Positions 7,727-17,270 of a stretch of 64,000 nt of DNA are shown here, piece after piece. Source of the stretch: Arcticibacter svalbardensis MN12-7 (GTDB lineage: Bacteria; Bacteroidota; Bacteroidia; Sphingobacteriales; Sphingobacteriaceae); NCBI RefSeq assembly GCF_000403135.1, contig NZ_AQPN01000103.1, forward strand, positions 1 through 64,000, read 5' to 3'. The notes below the pieces were generated by a model that made no database searches, was not told the DNA's origin, and saw only the letters and a list, made by a program, of their open reading frames with translations. The position numbers and the translations under genes were made by a program. Each line of letters starts with the position of its first letter. The first letter of the stretch is position 1.

Positions 7727-10621
7727 ATGAGGCATATCTATCTAATCATTATTATTTTTTCTTTTTCAAAACTGTACGCTCAGAATTCTATTGGAATTCC
7801 TCAAATAAATACGTATAGTAATCTGGATTATAAAGGGGGTACGCAGAACTGGGATATTGACCAGGACAAGAATGGGATTCTGTACTTTGCAAATAATGAA
7901 GGTTTATTAAGCTTTGATGGCAGGCATTGGAAATTGTATGCTTTGCCACACCGCACTATAGTAAGATCTGTTAAAATCGATGCTTCTGGTAAGATATTTG
8001 TTGGTGCTCAGGATGAGTTGGGGTACTTCTTCCCTGATCAAAGCGGATCGCTTAAGTTTCATTCCTTAAAAAACAGGATACCGGCTAAAGACCGTCAGTT
8101 TTCGGATGTATGGGAGATCGTGATTATAAAGAATGAGGTATTTTTCCGTACCACAGATAAAATATTTCATTTAAGGGATGGCTCAATTAAAGTGTATAAA
8201 CCAGAAAGTTCATGGCAATTTATAGGTCAGGTTAACGGCAAACTGTATGCGCAGGATATGGCAAAGGGTCTGGTTGTATTCGAAAATAACAACTGGAAGT
8301 CTACCGTATTTAAAGCAAATCCCATTCATGATTACATTACATCTATTTTAAATTATAGTGCCGATACACTCCTGGTTACGACTTTAAAAAGTGGATTGTA
8401 TTTGATGGGTAAAAACTTTTTTATTCGAAAGCAAAGTCTCTACAATTTAGCATTTAAAAGTAATCGTATTTATAAGGCCATTACCGTTAATAACAATTGG
8501 TATGCAGTTGCCACGTCCGCGGCGGGTTGTTATATCATGGATAAAAAAGGAGAAATTATACAGCAATTTTCTTCTGCAGAAGGCTTGTATAAAAATAATC
8601 TCAGGAGTATTTTTATGGATAAAAACCGTAATCTGTGGTTAGGACTCGATGATGGTATCAATTTTATTGCGTTTAATAATGCTATAAAATACATTTATCC
8701 GGATAAAGAGAAGCAAACCAGCAGTTATTGTTCATTGATATTTGAAAATTCTTTATATGTAGGTACATCTAATGGTTTGTTCTATAATGACTTACAATCT
8801 AATAATAAGGATTTGAGTTTTTCGAGGCAGGACTTTAAGCAAGTTGGGAATACCACGGGCCAGGTGTGGAGTATGACGGAAATAAATAATAAACTACTCA
8901 TGGGACATGAAGATGGTGCCTTTGTGATTGAAAATAATAGTGCAAAACAGTTGTACGAATCACCGGGAACCTGGTTATTTGAACCGTTATCATCCAGCCG
9001 CCCTTCTTCAAGTATAATAGCTGGAACCTATACTGGTTTACAATCTATTGATTACAGTAATAACCAGTTTATTAATAAAGGCCAGGTTAAGGGGCTTAAT
9101 GAACCGCTACGCTTTCTTATTGCCTACAAAGGGGTATTATGGGCATCGCATCCTTATAGAGGCGTTTACAGAATGAAATTATCTTCAGACAGGAAGAGGA
9201 TAAGCGAGACTAAATTATTTACAGATAAAGATGGATTACCTTCATCCTTAGGGAATTACGCTGCAAAGATTAAAAACAGAATTGTCATAGCAACAACAAA
9301 GGGCATTTATGAATTCAACGATAAAACACAGCGGTTTGCTCCATCCTCCTTTCTTGGTCCTATTTTAAAGGATAATGTGTATCATTACCTGAAGGAAGAT
9401 AAAGTGGGAAACATTTGGTTTATCAGCTACAAGCGGGCAGGTGTTCTTGACTTTAAAAAGCCTTCCGGAAATAAGAATTATACCATTGTCTTTTTTCCTG
9501 AATTAAATGCACAGGTACTAGCTGGTTTTGAAAATATATATCCATTTGACGAAGAGAATGTATTTATTGGATCTACCCGTGGGCTGATTCATATCAACTA
9601 TAAAAAATACATCCAGAATATAAAACCTATAAATGTTACTCTTTCGCTGATTAAGGTTTCAGGTAAGAAAGACAGTATCATTTATGGAGGGTATTTTTTA
9701 GCGGATAATAAGATTCAGTCGCAGCAAAATACCAAAGAGAGTGTAGAGTTAACGCATGATAATAATTCACTGCATCTCGAATACTCCTCTACTTTATATG
9801 AGCAACAAAATAATATAGAGTTTAGCTATCAGCTGAGTGGCTTCGATCATGATTGGTCTGAATGGAGCTCTAAAAGCGAAAAGGATTATACCAATCTTCC
9901 GCGAGGTAACTACATTTTTAAAGTTAAGGCACGGAATAATCTGGGTAACGAATCGAGGACTGTTACTTATAGCTTTTCTATATTACCTGCATGGTATGAA
10001 TCTTATTGGGTTTACCTGTGTTATTTTTTAGTTGTAGCTGGAATAATCTACTTGTTGAGCCAATGGCAGAAAAGGAAACATGCGAAGGAACAAGAGTATA
10101 TTAAATACCAGTATCAGGTTGAAATTGAGCGGAACGAAAATGAAATAGTCAGGTTGAAAAATGAAAAGCTGGAATCAGAGGTAAACTTTAAAAACAAAGA
10201 ATTGGCCACGACAAGTATGCACCTGATCCAGAATAACAAATTGATATCAAAGATTAAGGAGGAATTGGCGCCTCTTCTAAGGGATGAGGAAAATGGTGCA
10301 GAGGAACTTAAAAAAGTAATTCGCCTGTTGAATGAAGCGGAAAAAAGTACGGCTGATTGGGAGCAGTTTGCTATACATTTTGACCATGTTCATTCCAATT
10401 TTATAAGTAAATTAAAAGCCAGGTTCCCAAACTTGAGTTCGAATGACTTAAAACTTTGTGCCTATCTGAAGATAAATTTGTCCTCTAAAGAGATGGCCCA
10501 GTTATTGAGCATCACGATCCGTGCTGTTGAAGTGAGTCGCTACAGGTTGAGAAAGAAATTGCAGATTTCCTCCGATATCAATTTATTCGATTATCTCATT
10601 CAGGTTACCAGTCAGAATTGA
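7727..10621 (+). CDS. Membrane sensor-regulator: beta-propeller, Y_Y_Y domain, coiled coil, LuxR-type HTH
   Basis: I chose the ATG at 7727 over a TTG two codons upstream; the protein is 964 residues. It has a signal peptide (1-19), a periplasmic two-component-regulator-type propeller (about 25-640, with repeats such as DKNRNLWLGLDDGINF and DKVGNIWFIS), and a Y_Y_Y domain (about 690-755, with FSYQLSGFDHDWSEW and LPRGNYIFKVKARN). One transmembrane helix follows (about 760-782), then a charged coiled coil and a C-terminal LuxR/GerE-like helix-turn-helix (about 900-955, LSSKEMAQLLSITIRAVEVS). This resembles hybrid two-component polysaccharide sensors, but it has no histidine kinase or receiver. 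It would bind a ligand outside and act on DNA from the membrane. It sits 200 bp before the exopolysaccharide genes, so regulation of that locus is a reasonable inference. Confidence 0.88.
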   Translation: MRHIYLIIIIFSFSKLYAQNSIGIPQINTYSNLDYKGGTQNWDIDQDKNGILYFANNEGLLSFDGRHWKLYALPHRTIVRSVKIDASGKIFVGAQDELGYFFPDQSGSLKFHSLKNRIPAKDRQFSDVWEIVIIKNEVFFRTTDKIFHLRDGSIKVYKPESSWQFIGQVNGKLYAQDMAKGLVVFENNNWKSTVFKANPIHDYITSILNYSADTLLVTTLKSGLYLMGKNFFIRKQSLYNLAFKSNRIYKAITVNNNWYAVATSAAGCYIMDKKGEIIQQFSSAEGLYKNNLRSIFMDKNRNLWLGLDDGINFIAFNNAIKYIYPDKEKQTSSYCSLIFENSLYVGTSNGLFYNDLQSNNKDLSFSRQDFKQVGNTTGQVWSMTEINNKLLMGHEDGAFVIENNSAKQLYESPGTWLFEPLSSSRPSSSIIAGTYTGLQSIDYSNNQFINKGQVKGLNEPLRFLIAYKGVLWASHPYRGVYRMKLSSDRKRISETKLFTDKDGLPSSLGNYAAKIKNRIVIATTKGIYEFNDKTQRFAPSSFLGPILKDNVYHYLKEDKVGNIWFISYKRAGVLDFKKPSGNKNYTIVFFPELNAQVLAGFENIYPFDEENVFIGSTRGLIHINYKKYIQNIKPINVTLSLIKVSGKKDSIIYGGYFLADNKIQSQQNTKESVELTHDNNSLHLEYSSTLYEQQNNIEFSYQLSGFDHDWSEWSSKSEKDYTNLPRGNYIFKVKARNNLGNESRTVTYSFSILPAWYESYWVYLCYFLVVAGIIYLLSQWQKRKHAKEQEYIKYQYQVEIERNENEIVRLKNEKLESEVNFKNKELATTSMHLIQNNKLISKIKEELAPLLRDEENGAEELKKVIRLLNEAEKSTADWEQFAIHFDHVHSNFISKLKARFPNLSSNDLKLCAYLKINLSSKEMAQLLSITIRAVEVSRYRLRKKLQISSDINLFDYLIQVTSQN

Positions 10622-10824
10622 TCTGCTTAATTTGTTTTTAAACCTGCTATTTTGTGATTTATTTGATTAATTAACCACATTGTCTATGCAAAAGTGTGCA
10701 TGTTTCGTTTAATGATAACACTTTTCTTTACAATCCATTAAAAGCAATCTTTTTTTTGAAATTTCGATATAGATTTACATACCAATTAGAAACAGTCGGC
10801 GATTATTAAGTAAAAATAAAATCC

Positions 10825-11589
10825 ATGTTCAAATTTTGTATGTATTGTTCGTTGATCTTAATTTTATTAAGTTCTTGTTCTCCCCGAAGGAATCTTGTCT
10901 ATTTTAGTGATCTAACCGGGAAATCAGGCGAAAGCCAGGTAATAACCAATGATATAGAACCTAGAATTCAAACCAATGATTTATTGAGTATAACAATCAA
11001 CACATTAAGCAGTGAGTCAAATGTTTTGTTTGCAGTGAATTCGAATAACATGAATAAAAACGGATATTCTGAAAAAGAAGGATTCCGCGTTAATAAACTA
11101 GGCAATGTAAACTTACCTGTCGCAGGGAACATCAACCTTCAGGGATTAACGATTGAGGAAGCACAGCAAACGGTGGTAAAAAGTTTGAATAACTATGTCA
11201 AAGATCCGATTGTAAATATTCAGTTCCTGAACTTTAGAATAACAGTAATCGGAGAGGTGAATCATCCTGCGACTTTTACCATGACCAATGAGAAGATGAA
11301 TTTATTAGAGGCTCTTGGTATGGCGGGTGATATGACTGCTTATGGTAAAAGGGAAAATGTTTTACTAATTAGAGAAATTGAAGGTAAACGTACAATTATT
11401 CACATGAACCTGAACAAGGGGGATATTCTTAATTCGCCTTACTTTTACTTGAAACAGAATGATATTGTATATGTAGAGCCGGATAAAGGTAAAGCAATAG
11501 ATATCAGTCCTAATAATCGCCTTATGCCGCTTCTTATAGCTACTATTTCAGCAGTAGCGGTATTGGCAACCACATTTCTCAATCGATAA
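10825..11589 (+). CDS. Wza-like polysaccharide export lipoprotein
   Basis: A 254-residue outer-membrane polysaccharide export protein. It has a lipoprotein signal with lipidated Cys18 (LLSSC), a Poly_export domain (about 40-130, with IQTNDLLSITI and GNINLQGLTIEEAQQ), an SLBB domain (about 135-215, FRITVIGEVNHPATFTM and AGDMTAYGKRENV), and a hydrophobic C-terminal segment (about 232-250) ending in FLNR. In the Wzx/Wzy pathway it forms the export channel with the Wzc-like kinase encoded 27 bp downstream. It is shorter than E. coli Wza (about 380), as is usual in Bacteroidetes. It opens the exopolysaccharide locus. Confidence 0.93.
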   Translation: MFKFCMYCSLILILLSSCSPRRNLVYFSDLTGKSGESQVITNDIEPRIQTNDLLSITINTLSSESNVLFAVNSNNMNKNGYSEKEGFRVNKLGNVNLPVAGNINLQGLTIEEAQQTVVKSLNNYVKDPIVNIQFLNFRITVIGEVNHPATFTMTNEKMNLLEALGMAGDMTAYGKRENVLLIREIEGKRTIIHMNLNKGDILNSPYFYLKQNDIVYVEPDKGKAIDISPNNRLMPLLIATISAVAVLATTFLNR

Positions 11590-11616
11590 TTAAACAATAA
11601 GTAAATAGTTGACACC

Positions 11617-13932
11617 GTGGCTTTAATTAATCAAAAACAACAATCTGCTTATCAAGTAAAAGGTGATTTACTTGATACTTCAATGAAGTATCTTAAAAAC
11701 TGGTATGTTTTTGTGTTATGTATTGGTTTGAGCTTAGGAGCAGCTTTCGCTTATTTGGAATATGCTACACCACAATATAAAGTTAGTAGTACTTTACTGA
11801 TACAGGACGACGTAAAAGGTGATGCAGGGGGCAAAGGAACTGCATTCAGTGATCTCAATATGTTTCATATCTCTAAAACAGTGGATAATGAAATGGAGGT
11901 CTTACGATCCAGAGACTTGATTTTTAATGTACTAAAAAGCTTGTCTATGGATACCCATTATATGGTGGAAGGGAAAATAAAAGATAAGGAATTATATGGT
12001 AAATCATTGCCAGTTCGCGTTGTGGTATACAAGTTGAATCCTGGTGCTTATGCTCAAATCCTGAAACTGGTTATTAAAGACAACTCTAGTTTTACTCTTG
12101 AAAGTAAAGGGAGAAGAGTGCTTTACAAATTTGATCAACTCATAAAAACGAATGATTACCTGGTTAAAGTTGAAAAGGGTCCTTCATTCAGCGCTAATTT
12201 TTCACCAGTGATTATACAGTTCAAGGATTTGTATAGAATGGCCGAATCGTATAGTCTTTCCGGGCTTACCGTATTACCTATTGTCAAAGATGCAAATACA
12301 ATTGTGCTAAGTCTCCTGGACCCGATTCCTGAAAGAGGGGTAGATATTCTGAACAAGCTGATTGAGGATTATAACAGGGAGAATGTGAATACGAAAAACA
12401 TTATGGCGAGTAATACGATCAGGTTCATTGATAACCGGTTGAAGTATCTTACTAATGATTTGTCGGTAGTAGAAGGTGATGTAGAAAAGTATAAAAAGCT
12501 GAATCGGGTAACCGATATTAATACAGATGCGCAGATGAATCTTCAGAATTCGGGTAATTACGACCAGCAGCTTTCGTCATCAAGCGTTCAATTGAATTTA
12601 ATACGGTCTCTGGAAAAGTATCTTAGCCAGGCTGATGGCAGGTATCAGTTGGTGCCTAGTACGCTTGGTTTAAAGGATCAGACGTTGAGTAACCTGATTG
12701 GTAAGTACAATGATCTTCAAGTGGAAAGACAGCGTTTGATGCGCTACAACAGGCCTAATAATCCTCTTGTTTTAAATATTAACGACCAGTTGGCCGGACT
12801 TAAAAGTAACATAAGAGAAAACTTAAAAAATGTACGCAGAGGATTGACCTTAGAGCGCAATAGCTTGCTGTCTAAATCTTCTCAATATGAGTCTGTTATC
12901 AGGAACGTTCCTGGTATTGAAAGGGGATTACAGGAGCGAAGCAGAGAACAAAGTGTAAAGGTGAGTTTGTATCAGTATTTATTACAGAAAAGAGAAGAAA
13001 CAGCATTGTCTTTATCTTCTACCATACCTACATCTCAAATTATAGACAGGCCAGCATACAATACTGCTCCAGCTAAACCTAAAACAACATTAATTTATAT
13101 CTGCTCTCTTTTGGGTGGATTTTTATTGCCCTTCTCTGTGTTATATGTGAAGGATAAATTGAATACCAAAGTGCAGGACATTAGTGATGTGGAGCTCTCT
13201 TTTGGAACACGGATTCTTGGGGAACTTAGTCATAATGAAGAACGCAAGACTAGTATTGTCGTTCAAAAAGGCAGTCGTACTACGATATCCGAATTGTTCC
13301 GGTATATCAGGTCAAACCTGGGATTAATGAATGATACCGTTAAGAACCAGGTCCTGCTGATTACTTCAGGAATGAAGGGGGAGGGGAAGACCTTCTTTTG
13401 TATCAATCTGGGTATCACGCTAGCTATGGTAGACAAAAAGGTGGTCATATTGGAATTTGATCTTCGTAAGCCTGATTTATTAAAGGATATGAACATTAAA
13501 CAGGAAAAGGGATTAACTGATTACCTGAATGATCCTGATATAGAACTGAGTCAAGTAATTAAACCTTCTAATCTTGCTCCTAATCTATTTGTAATAGGAT
13601 GTGGAACGCTACCTGATAATCCATCTGAATTATTGATGAGTTACAAAATAGGGCTCCTGTTTGAAAGATTAAGAAAAGAGTTTGATTATATTATTGTGGA
13701 TACTTCACCTGTTGGGCAGGTAGCGGATGCTTTTAGTATTGCGCCATATACGGATGCCGGTATTTATCTGATCAGATATAACTATACAGAAAAAATGCAA
13801 TTGGGGATTCTTGAGGATATTTCTGAAAACAAAAAGCTTAAGAATCTAATGCTTGTGTTTAACGATGCAAGGAAGGAAAACCGTAAAGCTTATGTTTATG
13901 GTGGCTATGGTTTACAGGAAATGAAAGCTTAA
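11617..13932 (+). CDS. Wzc-like polysaccharide co-polymerase and tyrosine autokinase
   Basis: A 771-residue protein starting at GTG; no nearby ATG fits better. It has an N-terminal Wzz domain with a first transmembrane helix (about 30-50), a large periplasmic coiled-coil region (about 60-480), a second helix (about 490-510), and a C-terminal BY-kinase domain. Walker A is near 584-591 (GMKGEGKT), Walker A-prime follows (VVILEFDLRKPDL), and Walker B is near 689 (FDYIIVDTSPV). The C-terminal tyrosine cluster is short (YVYGGYG). It controls chain length and export with the Wza-like protein. No Wzb-type tyrosine phosphatase gene is found in the window, so dephosphorylation must come from elsewhere. 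Confidence 0.94.
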   Translation: MALINQKQQSAYQVKGDLLDTSMKYLKNWYVFVLCIGLSLGAAFAYLEYATPQYKVSSTLLIQDDVKGDAGGKGTAFSDLNMFHISKTVDNEMEVLRSRDLIFNVLKSLSMDTHYMVEGKIKDKELYGKSLPVRVVVYKLNPGAYAQILKLVIKDNSSFTLESKGRRVLYKFDQLIKTNDYLVKVEKGPSFSANFSPVIIQFKDLYRMAESYSLSGLTVLPIVKDANTIVLSLLDPIPERGVDILNKLIEDYNRENVNTKNIMASNTIRFIDNRLKYLTNDLSVVEGDVEKYKKLNRVTDINTDAQMNLQNSGNYDQQLSSSSVQLNLIRSLEKYLSQADGRYQLVPSTLGLKDQTLSNLIGKYNDLQVERQRLMRYNRPNNPLVLNINDQLAGLKSNIRENLKNVRRGLTLERNSLLSKSSQYESVIRNVPGIERGLQERSREQSVKVSLYQYLLQKREETALSLSSTIPTSQIIDRPAYNTAPAKPKTTLIYICSLLGGFLLPFSVLYVKDKLNTKVQDISDVELSFGTRILGELSHNEERKTSIVVQKGSRTTISELFRYIRSNLGLMNDTVKNQVLLITSGMKGEGKTFFCINLGITLAMVDKKVVILEFDLRKPDLLKDMNIKQEKGLTDYLNDPDIELSQVIKPSNLAPNLFVIGCGTLPDNPSELLMSYKIGLLFERLRKEFDYIIVDTSPVGQVADAFSIAPYTDAGIYLIRYNYTEKMQLGILEDISENKKLKNLMLVFNDARKENRKAYVYGGYGLQEMKA

Positions 13933-14204
13933 ATTTTTATATAATTTGTTGTTCTATATTAAACCAATTTACAATATAATAAACCAGTCAAATATTTTAA
14001 GTACATAACGTCTACTCTAGAATTGATATCGAATTGGTCTTAAAAGATTAATGAAGATATGTTATAAACCAATGTGTCCTGATTTTTTAATAAATCAAAT
14101 TTCTAAAGCTCTATTTAACACTATTTCAAATTAATCATGGGAGTGAGTTAGCGAAGCTATGTTTGCCTTACAGAGAAATTAAATCCTACCTATTCAATCA
14201 TCTT
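13933..14204. other. Leader region upstream of the UpxY-like gene
   Basis: About 270 bp of A+T-rich DNA separate the wzc-like gene from the antiterminator. It contains no strong terminator and no inverted repeats flanking a promoter, so an invertible-promoter arrangement as in Bacteroides capsule loci is not seen. A seven-codon ATG reading frame at 14159-14182 overlaps the upstream edge of the next gene; I see no evidence that it is translated. Confidence 0.4.
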
Positions 14205-14738
14205 ATGGAAACCCGAACATTTTTAGACAATGAAATCAAACGGAAATGGTTTGTGATCTATACCCGTGCGCGATGGGAAAAAAAAGTTGATCAGCTGTTG
14301 AATCAACAAGGAATCGAGTCTTTTTGCCCGTTAAGAACGGTAACGAGCCAATGGTCTGACCGGAAGAAGACGGTAGAATTACCTCTGTTCAGTTCCTATG
14401 TATTTGTGCATGTCAATTTGAAAGAGGAGCTGGTAGTACGGCAAACTTATGGGGTACTCAATTTTATTTACTACATGGGTAAGCCCGCGATAATCAGGGA
14501 TACAGAGCTCCATAAAATTAAAGAACTATTGATGGCACATCCTGATGCAGAAGTAGTAAGCTCTCATACTGTTTCGGTAGGAGATAAGGTATTGTTAAAA
14601 CAAGGGGTTTTTAGTAGTCATGAGGGCAAGGTAATTAAGATTTGCGGCAAAACGGTACTCATGTTATTTGATAATCTGGAATGTGCTATGGTCACCAGAA
14701 TCGCCGTTTCAGATCTTTGTCTGGTTCCTGCACGTTAG
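14205..14738 (+). CDS. UpxY/NusG-like (RfaH-type) transcription antiterminator
   Basis: The ATG at 14205 gives 177 residues starting METRTFLDNE. An in-frame TTG at 14163 would add 14 residues that do not look conserved. The N-terminal NGN domain (about 10-110) has the family start KRKWFVIYTRARWEKKVDQL, LPLFSSYVFVH in the middle, and TYGVLNFIYYMGKPA. A KOW domain (about 120-175) carries GDKVLLKQGVFSSHEGKVIK. Proteins of this family are recruited to RNA polymerase and let it read through long capsule or EPS operons. Its position early in a roughly 28-kb co-directional locus fits that role exactly. Confidence 0.9.
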   Translation: METRTFLDNEIKRKWFVIYTRARWEKKVDQLLNQQGIESFCPLRTVTSQWSDRKKTVELPLFSSYVFVHVNLKEELVVRQTYGVLNFIYYMGKPAIIRDTELHKIKELLMAHPDAEVVSSHTVSVGDKVLLKQGVFSSHEGKVIKICGKTVLMLFDNLECAMVTRIAVSDLCLVPAR

Positions 14739-14791
14739 GAATAGATTTCCCTACGAAATTATAAGTTAATACCGCAGTCCTTCCAATAGTT

Positions 14792-15805
14792 ATGACTCGT
14801 TTAAAAGAACTGGATGTTTTGAGAGGCTTTGCTGCTCTGAATGTGGTTTTGTTTCATTATACAAGCCGGTTCAGGGAAGTTTATGGACACTCTTATCCTG
14901 TTAAGTACGACTGGATCTATGGACATTATGGTGTTGAACTCTTTTTTGTGATTAGCGGATTTGTAATTTACATGACTTTGCAAAACGTGAACAATGTGAA
15001 AGAGTTTGCGTTTAAGCGATTTACCCGATTATACCCTACCTATTGGATTTGTTTACTCATTACCCTCTCTATCATTTCTCTGTGGAAGCTGCCTGGAAAG
15101 GAAGGTTTTTCCATTTACGAAATAATAATGAATTGGAGTATGATTCAGGGTGTATTTGAAGTGCGAAATATAGATGGTGCCTACTGGTCTCTTTTACCAG
15201 AATTGTTTTTCTATACGGCAATGGCCTTTATTTATTATTTGGGTTGGCTTCCGAAGGTTAAAATACTTGCCATTACCTGGCTTTTATTGATGTTATTTAA
15301 TAGACAGGGACTATTTCCTTTTGGCGCTTATTTCTTGAATTTTAAGTATGGGATGTTCTTTCTTGCTGGAATATTGTTTTACAACCTCAAATTCAATAAT
15401 GGAGGATTGACTGATCATTTATTGATTGCCGCTTGTTTGGGTACTGGGATTTGGGTTCATCAGAGTGCTGGATGTGTTTATGCATTTACCGGTATTTTCT
15501 TCCTCTTTTATTTGTTTGTTTATAATAAGCTGAAGGTTCTGAATATCAAGCCACTTGTATTCCTTGGGTATGTTTCTTATCCGCTATATCTGCTTCATCA
15601 AAATATTGGTTTTATCCTGATGAAGACATTGAAGCAGTATATATCAAATGAATTTGTGGTAATCTTTTTGTGTGTCATGGTACTTATTAGCCTTGCTTGG
15701 CTGGTAGCAAGATACCTGGAAAAACCTATCCTGTACTTTCTTAGGAATCTGCATTTTTCAAGGAAACAGTATCCTGAAAAAGTAGTAGAATCCTTAATTC
15801 AATAA
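14792..15805 (+). CDS. Acyltransferase family 3 (OafA/YrhL-like) membrane O-acyltransferase
   Basis: A 337-residue integral membrane protein with about ten hydrophobic segments. It starts with the family signature LDVLRGFAALNVVLFHYTSR, where the His near residue 22 is the conserved AT3 catalytic residue. FFVISGFVIY follows near residue 51 and FKRFTRLYPTYW near 78, all typical of the family. The C-terminal SGNH domain of full OafA is absent. It probably transfers an acetyl group from acyl-CoA to a hydroxyl of the exopolysaccharide repeat unit across the inner membrane. It is 53 bp after the antiterminator and 19 bp before the flippase gene. Confidence 0.92.
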   Translation: MTRLKELDVLRGFAALNVVLFHYTSRFREVYGHSYPVKYDWIYGHYGVELFFVISGFVIYMTLQNVNNVKEFAFKRFTRLYPTYWICLLITLSIISLWKLPGKEGFSIYEIIMNWSMIQGVFEVRNIDGAYWSLLPELFFYTAMAFIYYLGWLPKVKILAITWLLLMLFNRQGLFPFGAYFLNFKYGMFFLAGILFYNLKFNNGGLTDHLLIAACLGTGIWVHQSAGCVYAFTGIFFLFYLFVYNKLKVLNIKPLVFLGYVSYPLYLLHQNIGFILMKTLKQYISNEFVVIFLCVMVLISLAWLVARYLEKPILYFLRNLHFSRKQYPEKVVESLIQ

Positions 15806-15824
15806 TTCCGATTAGTTAAGCTTT

Positions 15825-17270
15825 ATGAGCAGTTTAAGGAAAACAACATTATCAGGATTGGTGTGGACGTTTAGTCAGCAGTTTGGCGTTCAGTTAATTA
15901 GTTTTGGTATTACGATTATTCTTGCCAGACTATTAGCACCATCTGAATTTGGTTTAATTGCGATGTTAACTGTTTTCATGGCTGCAGGAAGTGTTTTAGT
16001 GGATGGTGGTTTATCTTCCTCTTTAATCAGGTCAGATGATGTTACTCAACGGGATTACTCGACCGTGTTCTTCTTTAACTTAGTAGGAAGTATAGTCATA
16101 TATGCCCTGGTTTATTCACTGGCACCCTATATCGCACATTTTTATAAACAGGAAATTTTAATATCCGTGATTAGGGTATATGCAATCATATTTGTGATAA
16201 ATGCATTTTATGAAATTCAAAATGCCAGGTTAACAAAGGCCATGAATTTCAAAACCCAAACAATCATACAAGTACCTGCTGTTTTAGCTGGCGGACTGTT
16301 AGGCGTCATCATGGCTATGAACGGTTATGGCGTTTGGAGTCTGGTATGGATGAATATCCTACAATCATTTCTTACTACTGTTTTTCATTGGATATTATCG
16401 GGCTGGCGGCCTTCGCTGATCTTCGATAAGTCGAGTTTTAAGACTCATTTTAATTTTGGTTATAAAATGACTTTATCCGGTCTTCTGGAAATTATATACA
16501 AAAATATATATGTGCTTATTATAGGTAAGAATTATTCGGCTACACAACTGGGCTATTATTCCAGGGCAGATTCCCTTAGCCAGCTTCCTACAGGTAATAT
16601 AGCTACTGCGATGAATAAAGTAACCTATCCTATGTTTGCTTCCATTTCGCAGGATAACATCAGGTTAAAGATGGTATATAAGAAATTGATGCAGCAAGTG
16701 ATCTTTTGGAATGCAGCATGTCTGGTTTTGTTATATGTAATTGCGGAGCCCCTTTTCAGGTTCCTTATTACCGCAAGATGGTTGCCGGCAGTGCCCTATT
16801 TTAAGATTCTGTGTATTGCTGGAATACTTTACCCGCTCCATGCATATAATCTTAATATTCTGAAGGTAAAGGGCAGGAGTGACCTTCTTTTGAAATTGGA
16901 GGGTATTAAAAAAACGATCAGTATAGCAGGCATTTTTTGCGTAATCCCATTTGGGATCTATGGCTTACTGTATTTCCAGCTTTTATTCAATATAGTCGCT
17001 TGTTATATCAATTCTTTTTACAGTGGTAAAATGATTAATTATCCGGTTAAGGAGCAGCTTAAAGACATTTTTCCAACGTTGATTCTGTCTGCCGCTACCG
17101 GTATAGTATGTCATTATTTAGATAATTTTCTAGCGCATAGTTTACATCTTCCTGATCTTGGGAGACTCCTTATTGACTCATTTACCTTCTTTACTGTTTA
17201 CCTGGGCTTTAGTCACCTGGCCCAACTCGATGCTATATACGATTTTAAACAACTAATCTTAAGAAGATGA
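15825..17270 (+). CDS. Wzx-like oligosaccharide flippase (MOP superfamily)
   Basis: A 481-residue protein with 12-14 predicted membrane segments along its length. The start SSLRKTTLSGLVWTFSQQFG followed by IILARLLAPSEFGLIA is the typical beginning of the Polysacc_synt/MurJ-like flippases of the WzxC group. It would move the undecaprenyl-diphosphate-linked repeat unit from the cytoplasmic to the periplasmic face for polymerisation. Its stop overlaps the next gene by 4 bp (ATGA), so translation is probably coupled. Confidence 0.93.
   Translation: MSSLRKTTLSGLVWTFSQQFGVQLISFGITIILARLLAPSEFGLIAMLTVFMAAGSVLVDGGLSSSLIRSDDVTQRDYSTVFFFNLVGSIVIYALVYSLAPYIAHFYKQEILISVIRVYAIIFVINAFYEIQNARLTKAMNFKTQTIIQVPAVLAGGLLGVIMAMNGYGVWSLVWMNILQSFLTTVFHWILSGWRPSLIFDKSSFKTHFNFGYKMTLSGLLEIIYKNIYVLIIGKNYSATQLGYYSRADSLSQLPTGNIATAMNKVTYPMFASISQDNIRLKMVYKKLMQQVIFWNAACLVLLYVIAEPLFRFLITARWLPAVPYFKILCIAGILYPLHAYNLNILKVKGRSDLLLKLEGIKKTISIAGIFCVIPFGIYGLLYFQLLFNIVACYINSFYSGKMINYPVKEQLKDIFPTLILSAATGIVCHYLDNFLAHSLHLPDLGRLLIDSFTFFTVYLGFSHLAQLDAIYDFKQLILRR

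Noticed and set aside
14159-14182. Seven-codon leader peptide before the antiterminator
   Set aside because: No repeated regulatory codons and no attenuator structure follow it; short ATG frames of this size occur by chance.
13933-14204. Invertible promoter controlling the EPS locus
   Set aside because: I found no inverted repeats flanking a promoter-like segment and no invertase gene in the window.
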